Shown here in pieces: positions 34,418 to 41,667 of a DNA stretch of 43,134 nt (its first letter is position 1; each line of letters starts with the position of its first letter). The stretch comes from Spirochaetales bacterium (lineage in GTDB: Bacteria > Spirochaetota > Spirochaetia > SZUA-6 > DRHE01). The notes below the pieces were generated by a model. It worked only from the letters and a program-made list of their open reading frames with translations, had not been told where the DNA came from and did no database searches. The stretch covers positions 1-43,134 of the forward strand of contig JAUWZD010000032.1 of the NCBI GenBank assembly GCA_030615505.1. The letters are read 5' to 3'. Position numbers and translations under genes: made by a program.

Positions 34418-36670
34418 TTGAAAGGTTTGTATCAAAGAGCCTTAGAACTTCATACCACAAAAGAAGATTCAGATGCAGGTTCTAAAGACGAGTTTAAGTT
34501 CGATGAAGATTCCGGAATATCCAAAGACGATCAGAAGGATATCCTGTCTGCAATAGAAAAAGTCGCCACAAAGAGCAGGATAACAATTACCCCTGAAATT
34601 TTTACTATTCAGGCTTTAAAGAGAGGCGTTCTCTTCCCATTTATGGTTAATCTTTTCTCCATCATTATCCTGGCAGCAGGAATATTCACTCTGTACTTTC
34701 TATTCCAGAGGGGTGAAATATCCCTGATGGAGGAAGCCGCCGTAATTACCACCGCAGAAGGCAAACTGATCAAAGAGCTGAAGAAAGAATCAGAAGCAAG
34801 GCTATTGGAAAAGAATAGGGAAATAGCTCATATTCAAAATCGCCTGGAAGATATCGACAGAGAGCGGGAAGACCTTCTCATAAATATGGAGGCTAAAATC
34901 AGTAAAAGAGAGGAGGAGCTGCGCCGGGCCCTTGAATCTGAACTGGAGTCGGAAAGGGCTAAACTGAGGCTTGAGGGTATCTCCGAGGAGGATATAAACA
35001 GGAGATTGAATGAACTTGAGTCAGAAAAATCCGCTGAATACAGCCGGCAGTTGCAAGCTTATGAGAAGGAAGCCGAAGATGAGCGAATCCGTATGGAAAG
35101 CAATTTAAAATCCCTCCAGGAGGAGTACAAAAATAACCTGGCCTCAGCCAATAAAGAAAGGCTCAAAGTTTTAAAGGAATCCCAAAAGAGAGAAGAGGAA
35201 CTTAAGAGACAACTGGATGAAAAAACTAAGGCCTTAGAATCAGAAAAAGTCCAGGCAAAAGAGGAACTTAAGAAAATTTCAGATCAGAAAGAGCAGGAAG
35301 ACCTGGCCAATAACCAGCTCATCGGCTTATACAACAAAGTGAAATCAAATATCCAGTCCGGTCGTCTCGAACAGGCCCTCTTCAGTCTGAACGACATTGA
35401 ATCCTTCCTCAATGAGGAATCAATTCTTACTCTTCCGGGATTTGCGAAGCGCCGGGAAGTTGAATTCTTCGTTGTCGATTCGCTCCAAAACCTGGTTAAA
35501 GGAGAGATGAAAAAGGAGGAAGTGGATACTGCCTCTCTCATTAGATCCGCCAACTTAGTAACAGATATAAAAAGCAGGGTTATTGAAGCGGAAGCGCTGC
35601 ATATGAGAGGAGAGATCAATGAAGCTGAAAAGATGTACAATGAGGCTTTAGGACTCATACCGGAAATCAATAAGAGCCATAATTTTTTCTTAAGCATGGA
35701 GAGAGAAGCAGAAGCGGCCAGGCAGAAGCAGCTTGAAGAGTATTTAGCCAGGGCGGAATATGCTTTTAGGAGAAACAAGCATACAGAAGCAATAGACTAC
35801 TACACCAAAGCACTGGAATACCTTCCGGAAGATACCGCCACGATCGAAAAAATGATCTCCCATGTAAAGCTGTCAGGGTTCGAATTAGGCATTGATCGCC
35901 TAGAGCGCCAGGATTCAGGTAAAGCCGCAGGCTCCCTGGCTCAGGCGGACAAGCTCTTTAACCAGGGGCAATATAATCAAGCCTTTCTTTCCTATATTGA
36001 TATTGTGGCCAAATATCCCTTAAGCAGCCAGGTGGAACAGGCTCTTGAAGGGATCAATAAGGCGGCGGATGCGATAAACAGTACAGCCCGCAGTGATCTA
36101 ACAGAGACACAGAATGAAATGAGCAGAAGAATAAGCGAGCTTGAGGAAGATATCAAATCCAGGGCGTCTCAGATGGAGAGTCTTCAGAATGAAAAGAGGT
36201 TATTGGCCGATGAGATCGCTTCTCTTAACACGGAAATAGAGAAATTGAGGGAATCCTCATCAACTTCCGCTTCCACGGCAGAATTAAGTGAAACTATTAA
36301 AAGAAAGGTAGAGCAGCTTAAGAAAATTGAAGAAAGCTATAAGCGATACGCTGCCCGTGAAGATACGGTGCTTAAAACCCAGGGAGATGAGGGGCTTATT
36401 GAAAGCAAGCTGCACCTTAATGCCTTTTTAGCATCAACAGATGAGTTCTTTCCCGGGTTATGGACCCGCATTAAAAGGTATGACATGGCTTTTGAGCAGG
36501 CGGGGCGATCCAGCGCGATGCAGGATGTTATAGACATCTTGTATGAGCTTTCCACTCAAAGCAGCAGGGAGGCAAGAGAGAAGTTTATAATCGGCGAAAT
36601 GGCCATATACAGGAACGATCCAATAATGCTTGAGCTGCTGGAAGAGCTTAGGGAGCTCATCAAACCCTAG
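34418..36670 (+). CDS. Membrane-anchored coiled-coil and TPR protein
   Basis: 750 residues from TTG 34418; an in-frame TAA at 34400 bars an upstream start. A cytoplasmic acidic segment of about 65 residues, one transmembrane helix (about 70-92), a long charged coiled coil (about 100-305), TPR-like repeats (about 395-540), a second coiled coil (about 560-650) and a helical end make up the protein. It resembles structural or scaffold proteins of spirochaetes in composition; no enzyme motif is visible. Just before it is the mini-ORF ATG AAT TGA (34413-34421) with GGGG in ribosome-site position, so initiation is odd. It probably works with the upstream cyclase; that is inference. Confidence 0.8.
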   Translation: MKGLYQRALELHTTKEDSDAGSKDEFKFDEDSGISKDDQKDILSAIEKVATKSRITITPEIFTIQALKRGVLFPFMVNLFSIIILAAGIFTLYFLFQRGEISLMEEAAVITTAEGKLIKELKKESEARLLEKNREIAHIQNRLEDIDREREDLLINMEAKISKREEELRRALESELESERAKLRLEGISEEDINRRLNELESEKSAEYSRQLQAYEKEAEDERIRMESNLKSLQEEYKNNLASANKERLKVLKESQKREEELKRQLDEKTKALESEKVQAKEELKKISDQKEQEDLANNQLIGLYNKVKSNIQSGRLEQALFSLNDIESFLNEESILTLPGFAKRREVEFFVVDSLQNLVKGEMKKEEVDTASLIRSANLVTDIKSRVIEAEALHMRGEINEAEKMYNEALGLIPEINKSHNFFLSMEREAEAARQKQLEEYLARAEYAFRRNKHTEAIDYYTKALEYLPEDTATIEKMISHVKLSGFELGIDRLERQDSGKAAGSLAQADKLFNQGQYNQAFLSYIDIVAKYPLSSQVEQALEGINKAADAINSTARSDLTETQNEMSRRISELEEDIKSRASQMESLQNEKRLLADEIASLNTEIEKLRESSSTSASTAELSETIKRKVEQLKKIEESYKRYAAREDTVLKTQGDEGLIESKLHLNAFLASTDEFFPGLWTRIKRYDMAFEQAGRSSAMQDVIDILYELSTQSSREAREKFIIGEMAIYRNDPIMLELLEELRELIKP

Positions 36671-36736
36671 TATTGAGAAGCAGCTTCCGCTTAAAAATAC
36701 AGACAATGCTAATCTAAACTTAAGGAGGAGGTTTAT

Positions 36737-36826
36737 ATCGCTGAGGCAGATTCGATTACGCTTTTTAGCGAAACAAAGCTAACAGCTATCCACGGTATAA
36801 CAAATACTCAGTCAGGCGAACTTTAA
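36737..36826 (+). other. Short ORF behind a strong Shine-Dalgarno but with no normal start codon
   Basis: TAAGGAGGAGG (36721-36731) is an excellent ribosome site, yet no ATG, GTG or TTG follows within range. From ATC 36737, 5 nt after it, 29 codons are open (starting IAEADSITLFSETKL) to TAA 36824. It may use a rare AUC start, or be a gene remnant whose ATG has mutated. Confidence 0.3.
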
Positions 36827-36846
36827 CCGTAAAGAGAAGTTATTGA

Positions 36847-36875
36847 TTGACCCTTGTTCGACGATCGTGTATATT
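36847..36875 (+). promoter_or_regulatory. Promoter of the Phd/PIN module
   Basis: TTGACC (36847-36852) and TATATT (36870-36875), 17 bp apart, match consensus at 5/6 each. The spacer holds CGACGATCG, partly palindromic, a possible site for autorepression by the antitoxin. Confidence 0.75.
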
Positions 36876-36901
36876 ATTGTGTAACAATTCTGGAGGTAAT
36901 T

Positions 36902-37189
36902 ATGAAATTCGTCGGTATCAGAGATTTCCGCAATAGATCCGCAAAAATATGGGATGAGCTAAACAGAGAAAAAGAAATTATCATTACATCAAACGGTAAA
37001 CCTGTAGCAATTCTCTCTTCTGTATCAGAGGAGAACCTGGAAGAAAATTTGACTGCTTTTAGGCGCGCAAGAGCCATAACTGCAGTATCCGCACTGCAGA
37101 GAGAATCTATTAAAAAGGGTACGGATAGTCTTACATTAGATGATATTAACGCAGAAATTAATGCATCAAGAAAAAGCATCTTTAAATGA
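36902..37189 (+). CDS. Phd/YefM-type antitoxin
   Basis: 95 residues from ATG 36902, chosen for the TGGAGG ribosome site 6 nt upstream; an open frame from TTG 36854 starts inside the promoter and is not used. The N-terminal GIRDFRNRSAKIWDELNREKEIIITSNGKP (cited in part) is the Phd/YefM DNA-binding fold, with the VAILSS strand. The tail would wrap and block the toxin. It overlaps the PIN toxin gene by 4 bp (ATGA), so toxin is made only after antitoxin. Such pairs repress their own promoter. Confidence 0.88.
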   Translation: MKFVGIRDFRNRSAKIWDELNREKEIIITSNGKPVAILSSVSEENLEENLTAFRRARAITAVSALQRESIKKGTDSLTLDDINAEINASRKSIFK

Positions 37190-37608
37190 AAATTGTTTTA
37201 GATACGAATGTTTTTGTTTCAGGTTTATTATCTCCTTTTGGATCTCCTGGTGAAATCGTTCGAATGGTTGCCTCGAATATCCTTCAACTTTGTTTTGATT
37301 CAAGGATTATCACTGAATACCATCTTGTGCTGAAGAGAGCAAAATTCAAACTTAATCAAGACAAAGTATCAATTCTTTTGGACCAGATAGAATCTTATGG
37401 ATATATTGTTTCAACTGAACCTCTAAAATATAATCTTCCAGATAAGAATGATGAAGCATTTTTAGAAGTAGCTATAACAGCAAAAGCGGAATATCTAGTT
37501 ACAGGCAATATAAGGCACTATCCTGTTAAAATGCGACAAAAGGTAGAAGTAGTTACGCCTGATGTTTTTTTAGAGGAATATAGAAAGAAAAAGTATTCTA
37601 TACTATGA
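37186..37608 (+). CDS. PIN-domain toxin (COG1569-like ribonuclease)
   Basis: 140 residues. LDTNVFVSGLLSPFGSPGEIV holds the first catalytic Asp (D6). Further acidic residues occur in DSRIITEY, DKNDEAFLEVA and TPDVFLEEY. This is a metal-dependent RNase fold, similar to the PIN_3 family of putative toxins paired with Phd or other antitoxins. The target RNA is unknown. A+T content is high relative to the core genes, fitting an acquired module. Confidence 0.88.
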   Translation: MKIVLDTNVFVSGLLSPFGSPGEIVRMVASNILQLCFDSRIITEYHLVLKRAKFKLNQDKVSILLDQIESYGYIVSTEPLKYNLPDKNDEAFLEVAITAKAEYLVTGNIRHYPVKMRQKVEVVTPDVFLEEYRKKKYSIL

Positions 37609-37615
37609 TAGCCCA

Positions 37616-37640
37616 AAATCTTGTTTTTTTAACAAGATTT
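37616..37640. terminator. A+T-rich perfect hairpin after the PIN toxin gene
   Basis: AAATCTTGTT-TTTTT-AACAAGATTT, a perfect 10-bp stem 8 bp past the toxin stop. There is no downstream T tract, so termination would rely on the weak stem and T-rich loop; it may work as an mRNA end stabiliser. Confidence 0.45.
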
Positions 37641-37692
37641 CACTTTAAAAGACACGCTTGGATGCAGCCGCAGGCTGCGCTATGGAGTAAAT

Positions 37693-37803
37693 ATGCTTGA
37701 TGTCGATTTAGTAACCAAGATCGTCTGGGTCTTTAGTCGGCATGGAATAGACTTTGAAGTACAGTTCATCTCAGCAGGTGCAATTTGGATGTACAGGCTT
37801 TAA
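37693..37803 (+). CDS. Small ORF, perhaps a gene remnant
   Basis: 36 codons beginning MLDVDLVTKIVWVFSRHGID and ending AIWMYRL. ATGGAGTAAAT lies just before ATG as a possible GGAG ribosome site. The sequence has a protein-like composition, but I do not recognise it. It ends 3 bp into the stop of the convergent nucleotidyltransferase gene. It might be the stump of an element disrupted at this point. Confidence 0.3.
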   Translation: MLDVDLVTKIVWVFSRHGIDFEVQFISAGAIWMYRL

Positions 37804-38378
37804 AGCGGAAGTATGCTTGCTAAATCATCAATTATTTCTGGAATTTCAAGGATCTTTGAAAATTCTTTAACCCAGTATTTAATTCTTTTAATTTCAATAT
37901 TTGGATTCGATTCATAAATAGATTGAATATCTTTCAAGTCTATTGGACGATGTGCTACCGCTTTCATAATTATTAAATCTTCAGGAGTGGGTAAGTGAAA
38001 TTCAATTTCTCCTGATTTAAACAATTTAGATCGATCAAATACCTCTTTCTCAAATGGCAGAAGACCAAGAGATATATCAATATTAATCTTTGTTTGATCA
38101 TGATTGAGAAGTATTACATTATTCTTTTTTGCAAAATCTATAGCATCAGAAATTCGAGTTGAAAAACCTGACTGTTCAGCTTTTTCAATGATATGAAATA
38201 ATACTTCTGCTGGTATCAGAGCAAGAATGTCAATATCAGCAGTAAATCGCGCCCTCCCAAGAAGGCTCGCTGCAATACCACCAATTATTACATGTTTAAT
38301 ATTTTGCCTGGTTAGGAAAGTATGTATTTCTTTTAAAGGACTGAAGAACTGTTTAATACTATGTGATTTGTTATCCAC
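37800..38378 (-). CDS. Nucleotidyltransferase-fold protein (AbiEii/DUF1814-like)
   Basis: 192 residues. IIGGIAASLLGRARFTADIDILA holds the Gly-Gly of the nucleotidyltransferase pocket (G33, G34) and the metal Asp pair D48 and D50. PTPEDLIIMKAVAHRPIDLKDI is the conserved block downstream of the catalytic core in this group. It resembles stand-alone nucleotidyltransferases of toxin-antitoxin or phage-defence type that attach nucleotides to tRNA or proteins. It overlaps the 73-residue partner by 8 bp and so forms a two-gene unit. Confidence 0.75.
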   Translation of the reverse strand: MDNKSHSIKQFFSPLKEIHTFLTRQNIKHVIIGGIAASLLGRARFTADIDILALIPAEVLFHIIEKAEQSGFSTRISDAIDFAKKNNVILLNHDQTKINIDISLGLLPFEKEVFDRSKLFKSGEIEFHLPTPEDLIIMKAVAHRPIDLKDIQSIYESNPNIEIKRIKYWVKEFSKILEIPEIIDDLASILPL

Positions 38379-38592
38379 AATTCGTTTTCAACTTGTTCCA
38401 TCGTTTCATTACAGCGTAAGGTTCAAGATAAAATCTATTATTATCTATCTGTAGTTCCTTAGCTAATTCAAAGATTGCTGTTAATTGGGAAAATCGGTCT
38501 TTGACTGTTAATTTTTTATTTTCAGCAACTTCAAGCTTATGAATCTCTTCCCACCGATTTTTTAAGTGCCATATAATATCTTTCTTTTTCAC
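38371..38592 (-). CDS. Small partner protein of the nucleotidyltransferase
   Basis: 73 residues from GTG 38592: charged and helical, with the C-terminal motif FYLEPYAVMKRWNKLKTNCG. No known fold can be named. A very good promoter lies directly upstream, with a predicted start within a base or two of GTG, so the mRNA may be leaderless. By position it would be the antitoxin or substrate partner of the nucleotidyltransferase. Confidence 0.6.
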   Translation of the reverse strand: MKKKDIIWHLKNRWEEIHKLEVAENKKLTVKDRFSQLTAIFELAKELQIDNNRFYLEPYAVMKRWNKLKTNCG

Positions 38593-38599
38593 TTTTTAT

Positions 38600-38628
38600 A
38601 TTATAACAAGTTACTGCTGCTTTATCAA
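38600..38628 (-). promoter_or_regulatory. Promoter of the nucleotidyltransferase pair
   Basis: TTGATA (38623-38628) and a perfect TATAAT (38600-38605) with 17-bp spacing on the minus strand. The start would be about 38593, next to the GTG start at 38592. Confidence 0.75.
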
Positions 38629-38845
38629 TTCAGTCGTCTTAACTTATCTGGTTGGTTTCAATATGCCATTTCTCGAAATCACGTTGATTATATCTGAAAG
38701 CTTGTGTGCAAACGAGATAAATGTTTTTGATTTATAGATTGAAAGTAGTTCTCGCCCATGTTGATAGGAATTTTTATAAATCGTCTTGGCGCAAATAGTC
38801 AAGAAGCAGGGGCAAATTCACAGAGCTGATGCTTGGGGAAGAGCG
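38629..38845. other. Stretch without a recognisable gene
   Basis: No ORF with support. On the minus strand about 57 codons are open (reading KNSYQHGRELLSIYKSKTF in part) but there is no start or ribosome site. This is likely the decayed edge of the IS91-like remnant or of the neighbouring module. Confidence 0.4.
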
Positions 38846-39240
38846 TTAAGACCCGATAACATCGGCAAGATTCCGTCGGGCATGGAGCAATGTGCGTTTC
38901 TGGGAACAGGAAGGGCAGAGATGGAAGCCTTTGCAGAAGAAGGGTCGAAAGAACTCTTCTTTTCATTCGGGATTAGTGCATGGTTGTGGTTTTGGTTTCA
39001 CCCTGCGGGCACCCTGTGGGCATCCTGTGGATGGTTTCACCCTGCGGGCTGTATACGCGCGATTCCTACCCTTGCGGGCACCTTCGGCTGAGTGTAATCA
39101 CCGCATAATATAAAGTTTTCTACCACTTCTGTGATGCGCTCTAAGCGGAAGCGTCCGTAGGTAGGAGCATACTTTTCTTCATAGTTGTCGGCAAAGTCTT
39201 GGAAGTACCCCTTAAATATCGTTTGTAATACATTGGTTCC
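38846..39240 (-). pseudogene. IS91-like transposase remnant (N-terminal part)
   Basis: The minus strand from 39240 reads YEEKYAPTYGRFRLERITEV and ILCGDYTQPKVPARVGIARI. After an interruption it continues CTNPE-stop-KEEFFRPFFCKG and FHLCPSCSQKRTLLHA. The Cys-rich part is the zinc-binding start of IS91-family Y2 transposases. It is broken by a TGA, an inserted G+C-rich segment (38981-39048) and loss of the catalytic C-terminal domain, so it cannot be active. Confidence 0.75.
38993..39049 (+). repeat. 18-bp direct repeat with 11-bp tandem units inside the IS91-like remnant
   Basis: TGGTTTCACCCTGCGGGC occurs at 38993-39010 and 39032-39049. Between and within them the unit CCCTGCGGGCA recurs as CCCTGTGGGCA and TCCTGTGGATG. 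The segment interrupts the transposase reading frame between Gln and Cys codons and resembles the adjacent coding motif CCCTTGCGGGCACC, suggesting local expansion. Confidence 0.8.
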
Positions 39241-39293
39241 CCGCTGGACGTAATGAAGAAGAAGCTATCCTGTGGAAAGTCTTTGATCCCCTG

Positions 39294-39548
39294 GTGAAAG
39301 CTCCCAGCTTACTTGATCGAAATTACCATTTTACGCCAATATCCTGGAAAGTCGTGGTCGATCTTTTCTGGAATACGTTCTGCCCGACAAGCTCCATAGA
39401 GGCCCAAAGGGTTCGGGAAGTTGTTGGGGAGTATAGGGATTCGGTGATATTGAATGAATACTGTACTGACGATCGCAATGCTCTCCTCCGCTTTCAGCTA
39501 CCGCGTGGGATTTTCATAATATGGAAAGGAAATTTGGTGGGGACATGA
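39294..39548 (+). CDS. Unrecognised ORF among transposase fragments
   Basis: 84 codons (start MKAPSLLDRNYHFTPISW; the initiator is GTG). No family is recognised and no good ribosome site is seen. It lies between the IS91-like and ISKra4-like remnants and may be a piece of another element or a chance ORF. Confidence 0.25.
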   Translation: MKAPSLLDRNYHFTPISWKVVVDLFWNTFCPTSSIEAQRVREVVGEYRDSVILNEYCTDDRNALLRFQLPRGIFIIWKGNLVGT

Positions 39549-39577
39549 AGCCCCAAAGGATGGTATTAAGCAAGTGA

Positions 39578-40192
39578 TTTTATCCACTTCATAAGGAAGA
39601 AGTGTTATCCGTATTAGATGAATGGCTGGAACGGCTGAAGAGAGCAAATCCTGAGCAAGAGGTGGTAATCATAGCAGATGGGGCTGGGTGGATATGTAAC
39701 TGGGCGTTGAAATATTCGTGGGCAATAAAGATCTTGGATTACTCTCATTTGAAGGAGCATGTGTGGAAAGCAGCACGAGTTCTTTATGGTGAAGGCAAAA
39801 AAGAGACTGAAGATTGGGTGGATACGATCATGGATCGCCTATGGCGAGGATGGGTTCCAAGTACCATTGAAATGCTAAACCAGATGAAGTTAGACAGGAA
39901 TATGGGGAGTGCGAAAAGGGAAGCACTTGATAAGCTTGTGACATATCTAAAGAACCATAAAGGATTTATTGCATATGGGAAACATAGGAATGCGGGTCGC
40001 AAGATAGGTTCGGGATCTATTGAAAGTTTTTGCAAACAACTTTTTAGTATGCGGATGAAAGGACCGGGGATGTTTTGGAGCGAGGAAGGAGCAAAAGCGG
40101 TAATGAGCTTACGAACACTTTATCTAACAAATAACTGGGATCTCTTGTGGCAAAAGCCAAAACCAATCAATTGCTTAAAAAATGCTGCATAA
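39578..40192 (+). pseudogene. ISKra4-family transposase, C-terminal fragment
   Basis: Open from 39578, with GTG 39602 as a nominal start. The sequence shows the family pattern: ADGAGWICNWALKYSWAIKI with the catalytic Asp, LDYSHLKEHVWKAARVL, and the C-terminal block KIGSGSIESFCKQLFSMRMK then GPGMFWSEEGAKAVMSLRTL with the catalytic Glu. About 200 residues remain of an expected 350-480; the N-terminal half is missing and an in-frame TGA lies at 39575. Hence it is non-functional. Confidence 0.8.
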
Positions 40193-40194
40193 GG

Positions 40195-40413
40195 ACCCCG
40201 TTATTTTGGGATGCACCCCACATCGATACTGATGATCCACCTATGGCTAAAAGGTTTAAAGCAATTATGAGCAGGCGTCCTTCTGCGGAAAGAATGATAA
40301 AACGATTAAAGTGCGATTTGAGCGATGATCGCTTAACCAAAAGAGGAAACAAGTCATTCCAGGCATATTGGGACAAAACACTGATCGCTTATCATATACT
40401 GCTTCGTTATTAA
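40195..40413 (+). pseudogene. C-terminal fragment of a DDE transposase
   Basis: About 70 residues, with RRPSAERMIKRLKCDL followed by RLTKRGNKSFQAYWDKTLIA. The Arg/Ser/Glu-Arg block is the end of a DDE domain of the IS4/IS1182/IS5-like type. No upstream part is present; it abuts the end of the ISKra4-like fragment, so two elements have recombined or inserted here. Confidence 0.6.
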
Positions 40414-40823
40414 ATCGTTGCTATCGAAAAAATAATTTAAAATAAATACACCTGAAAACCTGATGCCTATGTGTGCCCTCTGTTTCTCAGTTTGTTATTA
40501 CGAGATTATCAAGCAAATGCCCCTTTGCGGCGGCAATAAAAAAACAAGGGAAAACCAGATGGCCTGCATGACCGCGATATTCAGGTCAAAAGTCCTGATA
40601 CTGGGCGGCCTGCTCGGCGGCCCATGTGCGAAATATTCAACTTTCTACAAATCCCCACCGTGTTAAACCTGTAATAATAACGACTTGAAATAATTGATTT
40701 CGAGGGCTAAGATTGATGCAGAATAGTCCACAAGGATGGCGGTAATAACTTTTTTAATTTCAAAGTTTGGTGATTTAAACCATCCGTTATTTATGGAAAG
40801 ACATTGCTTATAAATAGCTGAAT
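40414..40823. other. Intergenic stretch without a supported gene
   Basis: A 67-codon ORF at 40463-40666 is Cys-rich, has no ribosome site and matches nothing I know. The rest is A+T-rich, with no promoter pair that I can defend before the MNT gene at 40824. The stretch is likely a further worn insertion-sequence remnant. Confidence 0.4.
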
Positions 40824-41138
40824 ATGCACAAGAATGAAATCTTGACAAAAATAAAATTCTGCCTGCAAACGCTTTATGGAGATCGCCTCCATAGCGTACT
40901 CCTCTTTGGTTCTGAAGCACGAGGGGAAGCAATTCCCAACAGCGATATTGATATTATGGTCATACTTAGTGGTCCTGTAGCCTTCATGCTGGAACACAGG
41001 AGGATTATTGATGTTCTCTATGATCTTATATTGGAAAGTGGACGAGTCATTGATGTGACACCTGTTGAAAAGGAAAAATATGAAGCTGGGGAATTTGCTT
41101 TATACCGGAATGCTAAACAGGAAGGAGTGCTTTTGTGA
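40824..41138 (+). CDS. MNT-type nucleotidyltransferase (antitoxin of a HEPN/MNT pair)
   Basis: 104 residues with the minimal nucleotidyltransferase motif: LLFGSEARGEAIPNSDIDIMV holds G29-S30 and metal Asp D41 and D43. In characterised HEPN/MNT systems the MNT protein blocks the toxin by adding AMP to it. The stop overlaps the GTG of the HEPN gene (GTGA), the usual coupled order. It is flanked on the left by transposase remnants. Confidence 0.88.
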   Translation: MHKNEILTKIKFCLQTLYGDRLHSVLLFGSEARGEAIPNSDIDIMVILSGPVAFMLEHRRIIDVLYDLILESGRVIDVTPVEKEKYEAGEFALYRNAKQEGVLL

Positions 41139-41530
41139 ATAAGGAAGCCTTAGACTTCTGGAAACGTGCAGTAAATACTTTCGGCACCGCCAAAGAACTG
41201 CTCCACATTGAATTTGACTCTGCTGCGTCTCGTGCCTATTATGCAGCCTTTTATTCCGTTTCTGCACTCTTCGCAGCTGAAGGAAAGACATTTAAGAAAC
41301 ATTCCGGCATTATTTCGGCTGTTCATTATGACCTCGTTCATTCAGGACGATTCCATGTAGACTTCGGCAAAGACTATTCGGCCCTGGTAAAAATCCGTAA
41401 CATTGGAGACTATGGCGGCGAGATACATGTAACTGAAGAAGAAGCTAAGACAGCAGTCAAATATGCTCATAACATTCTTAAGCAAATTTCTAAAGAATTT
41501 CCGGATATATTTTTGTTTGAACAAAAATGA
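41135..41530 (+). CDS. HEPN-domain protein (toxin of a HEPN/MNT pair)
   Basis: 131 residues, all-helical. Typical HEPN blocks: WKRAVNTFGTAKELL, ASRAYYAAFYSVSALFAAEG and VKIRNIGDYGGEIHVTEEEA. The catalytic position of canonical HEPN RNases (R-x4-6-H) reads R88-N-I-G-D92-Y93 here, so the His is replaced and RNase activity is uncertain; the Tyr that MNT proteins modify could be Y93. It uses GTG as start, overlapping the MNT stop. Confidence 0.85.
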   Translation: MNKEALDFWKRAVNTFGTAKELLHIEFDSAASRAYYAAFYSVSALFAAEGKTFKKHSGIISAVHYDLVHSGRFHVDFGKDYSALVKIRNIGDYGGEIHVTEEEAKTAVKYAHNILKQISKEFPDIFLFEQK

Positions 41531-41667
41531 GAAGTAAAAACCATATTCACTGTTGATTTGGGATTCGGCATAGTAGCGGTAAGAGATGTATCTTCAACTG
41601 TATGTTCTTAATGTGGAGCGGACTGGATTGTACCATATCCCACTCTGAAGCCCTTGCCCAGCAGATA

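Noticed and set aside
36854..36901. Upstream start (TTG) for the Phd antitoxin
   Set aside because: It would begin inside the promoter spacer; ATG 36902 has TGGAGG at proper distance.
38993..39049. CRISPR-like array
   Set aside because: Only two 18-bp copies, no regular spacers and no cas genes.
38786..39113. Plus-strand ORFs across the IS91-like remnant
   Set aside because: The translations are Trp/Pro/Ala-rich artefacts of the repeats; the minus strand gives a clear IS91-like zinc-binding sequence.
40463..40666. 67-codon Cys-rich ORF
   Set aside because: No ribosome site, no recognisable family, and it lies amid transposase debris.
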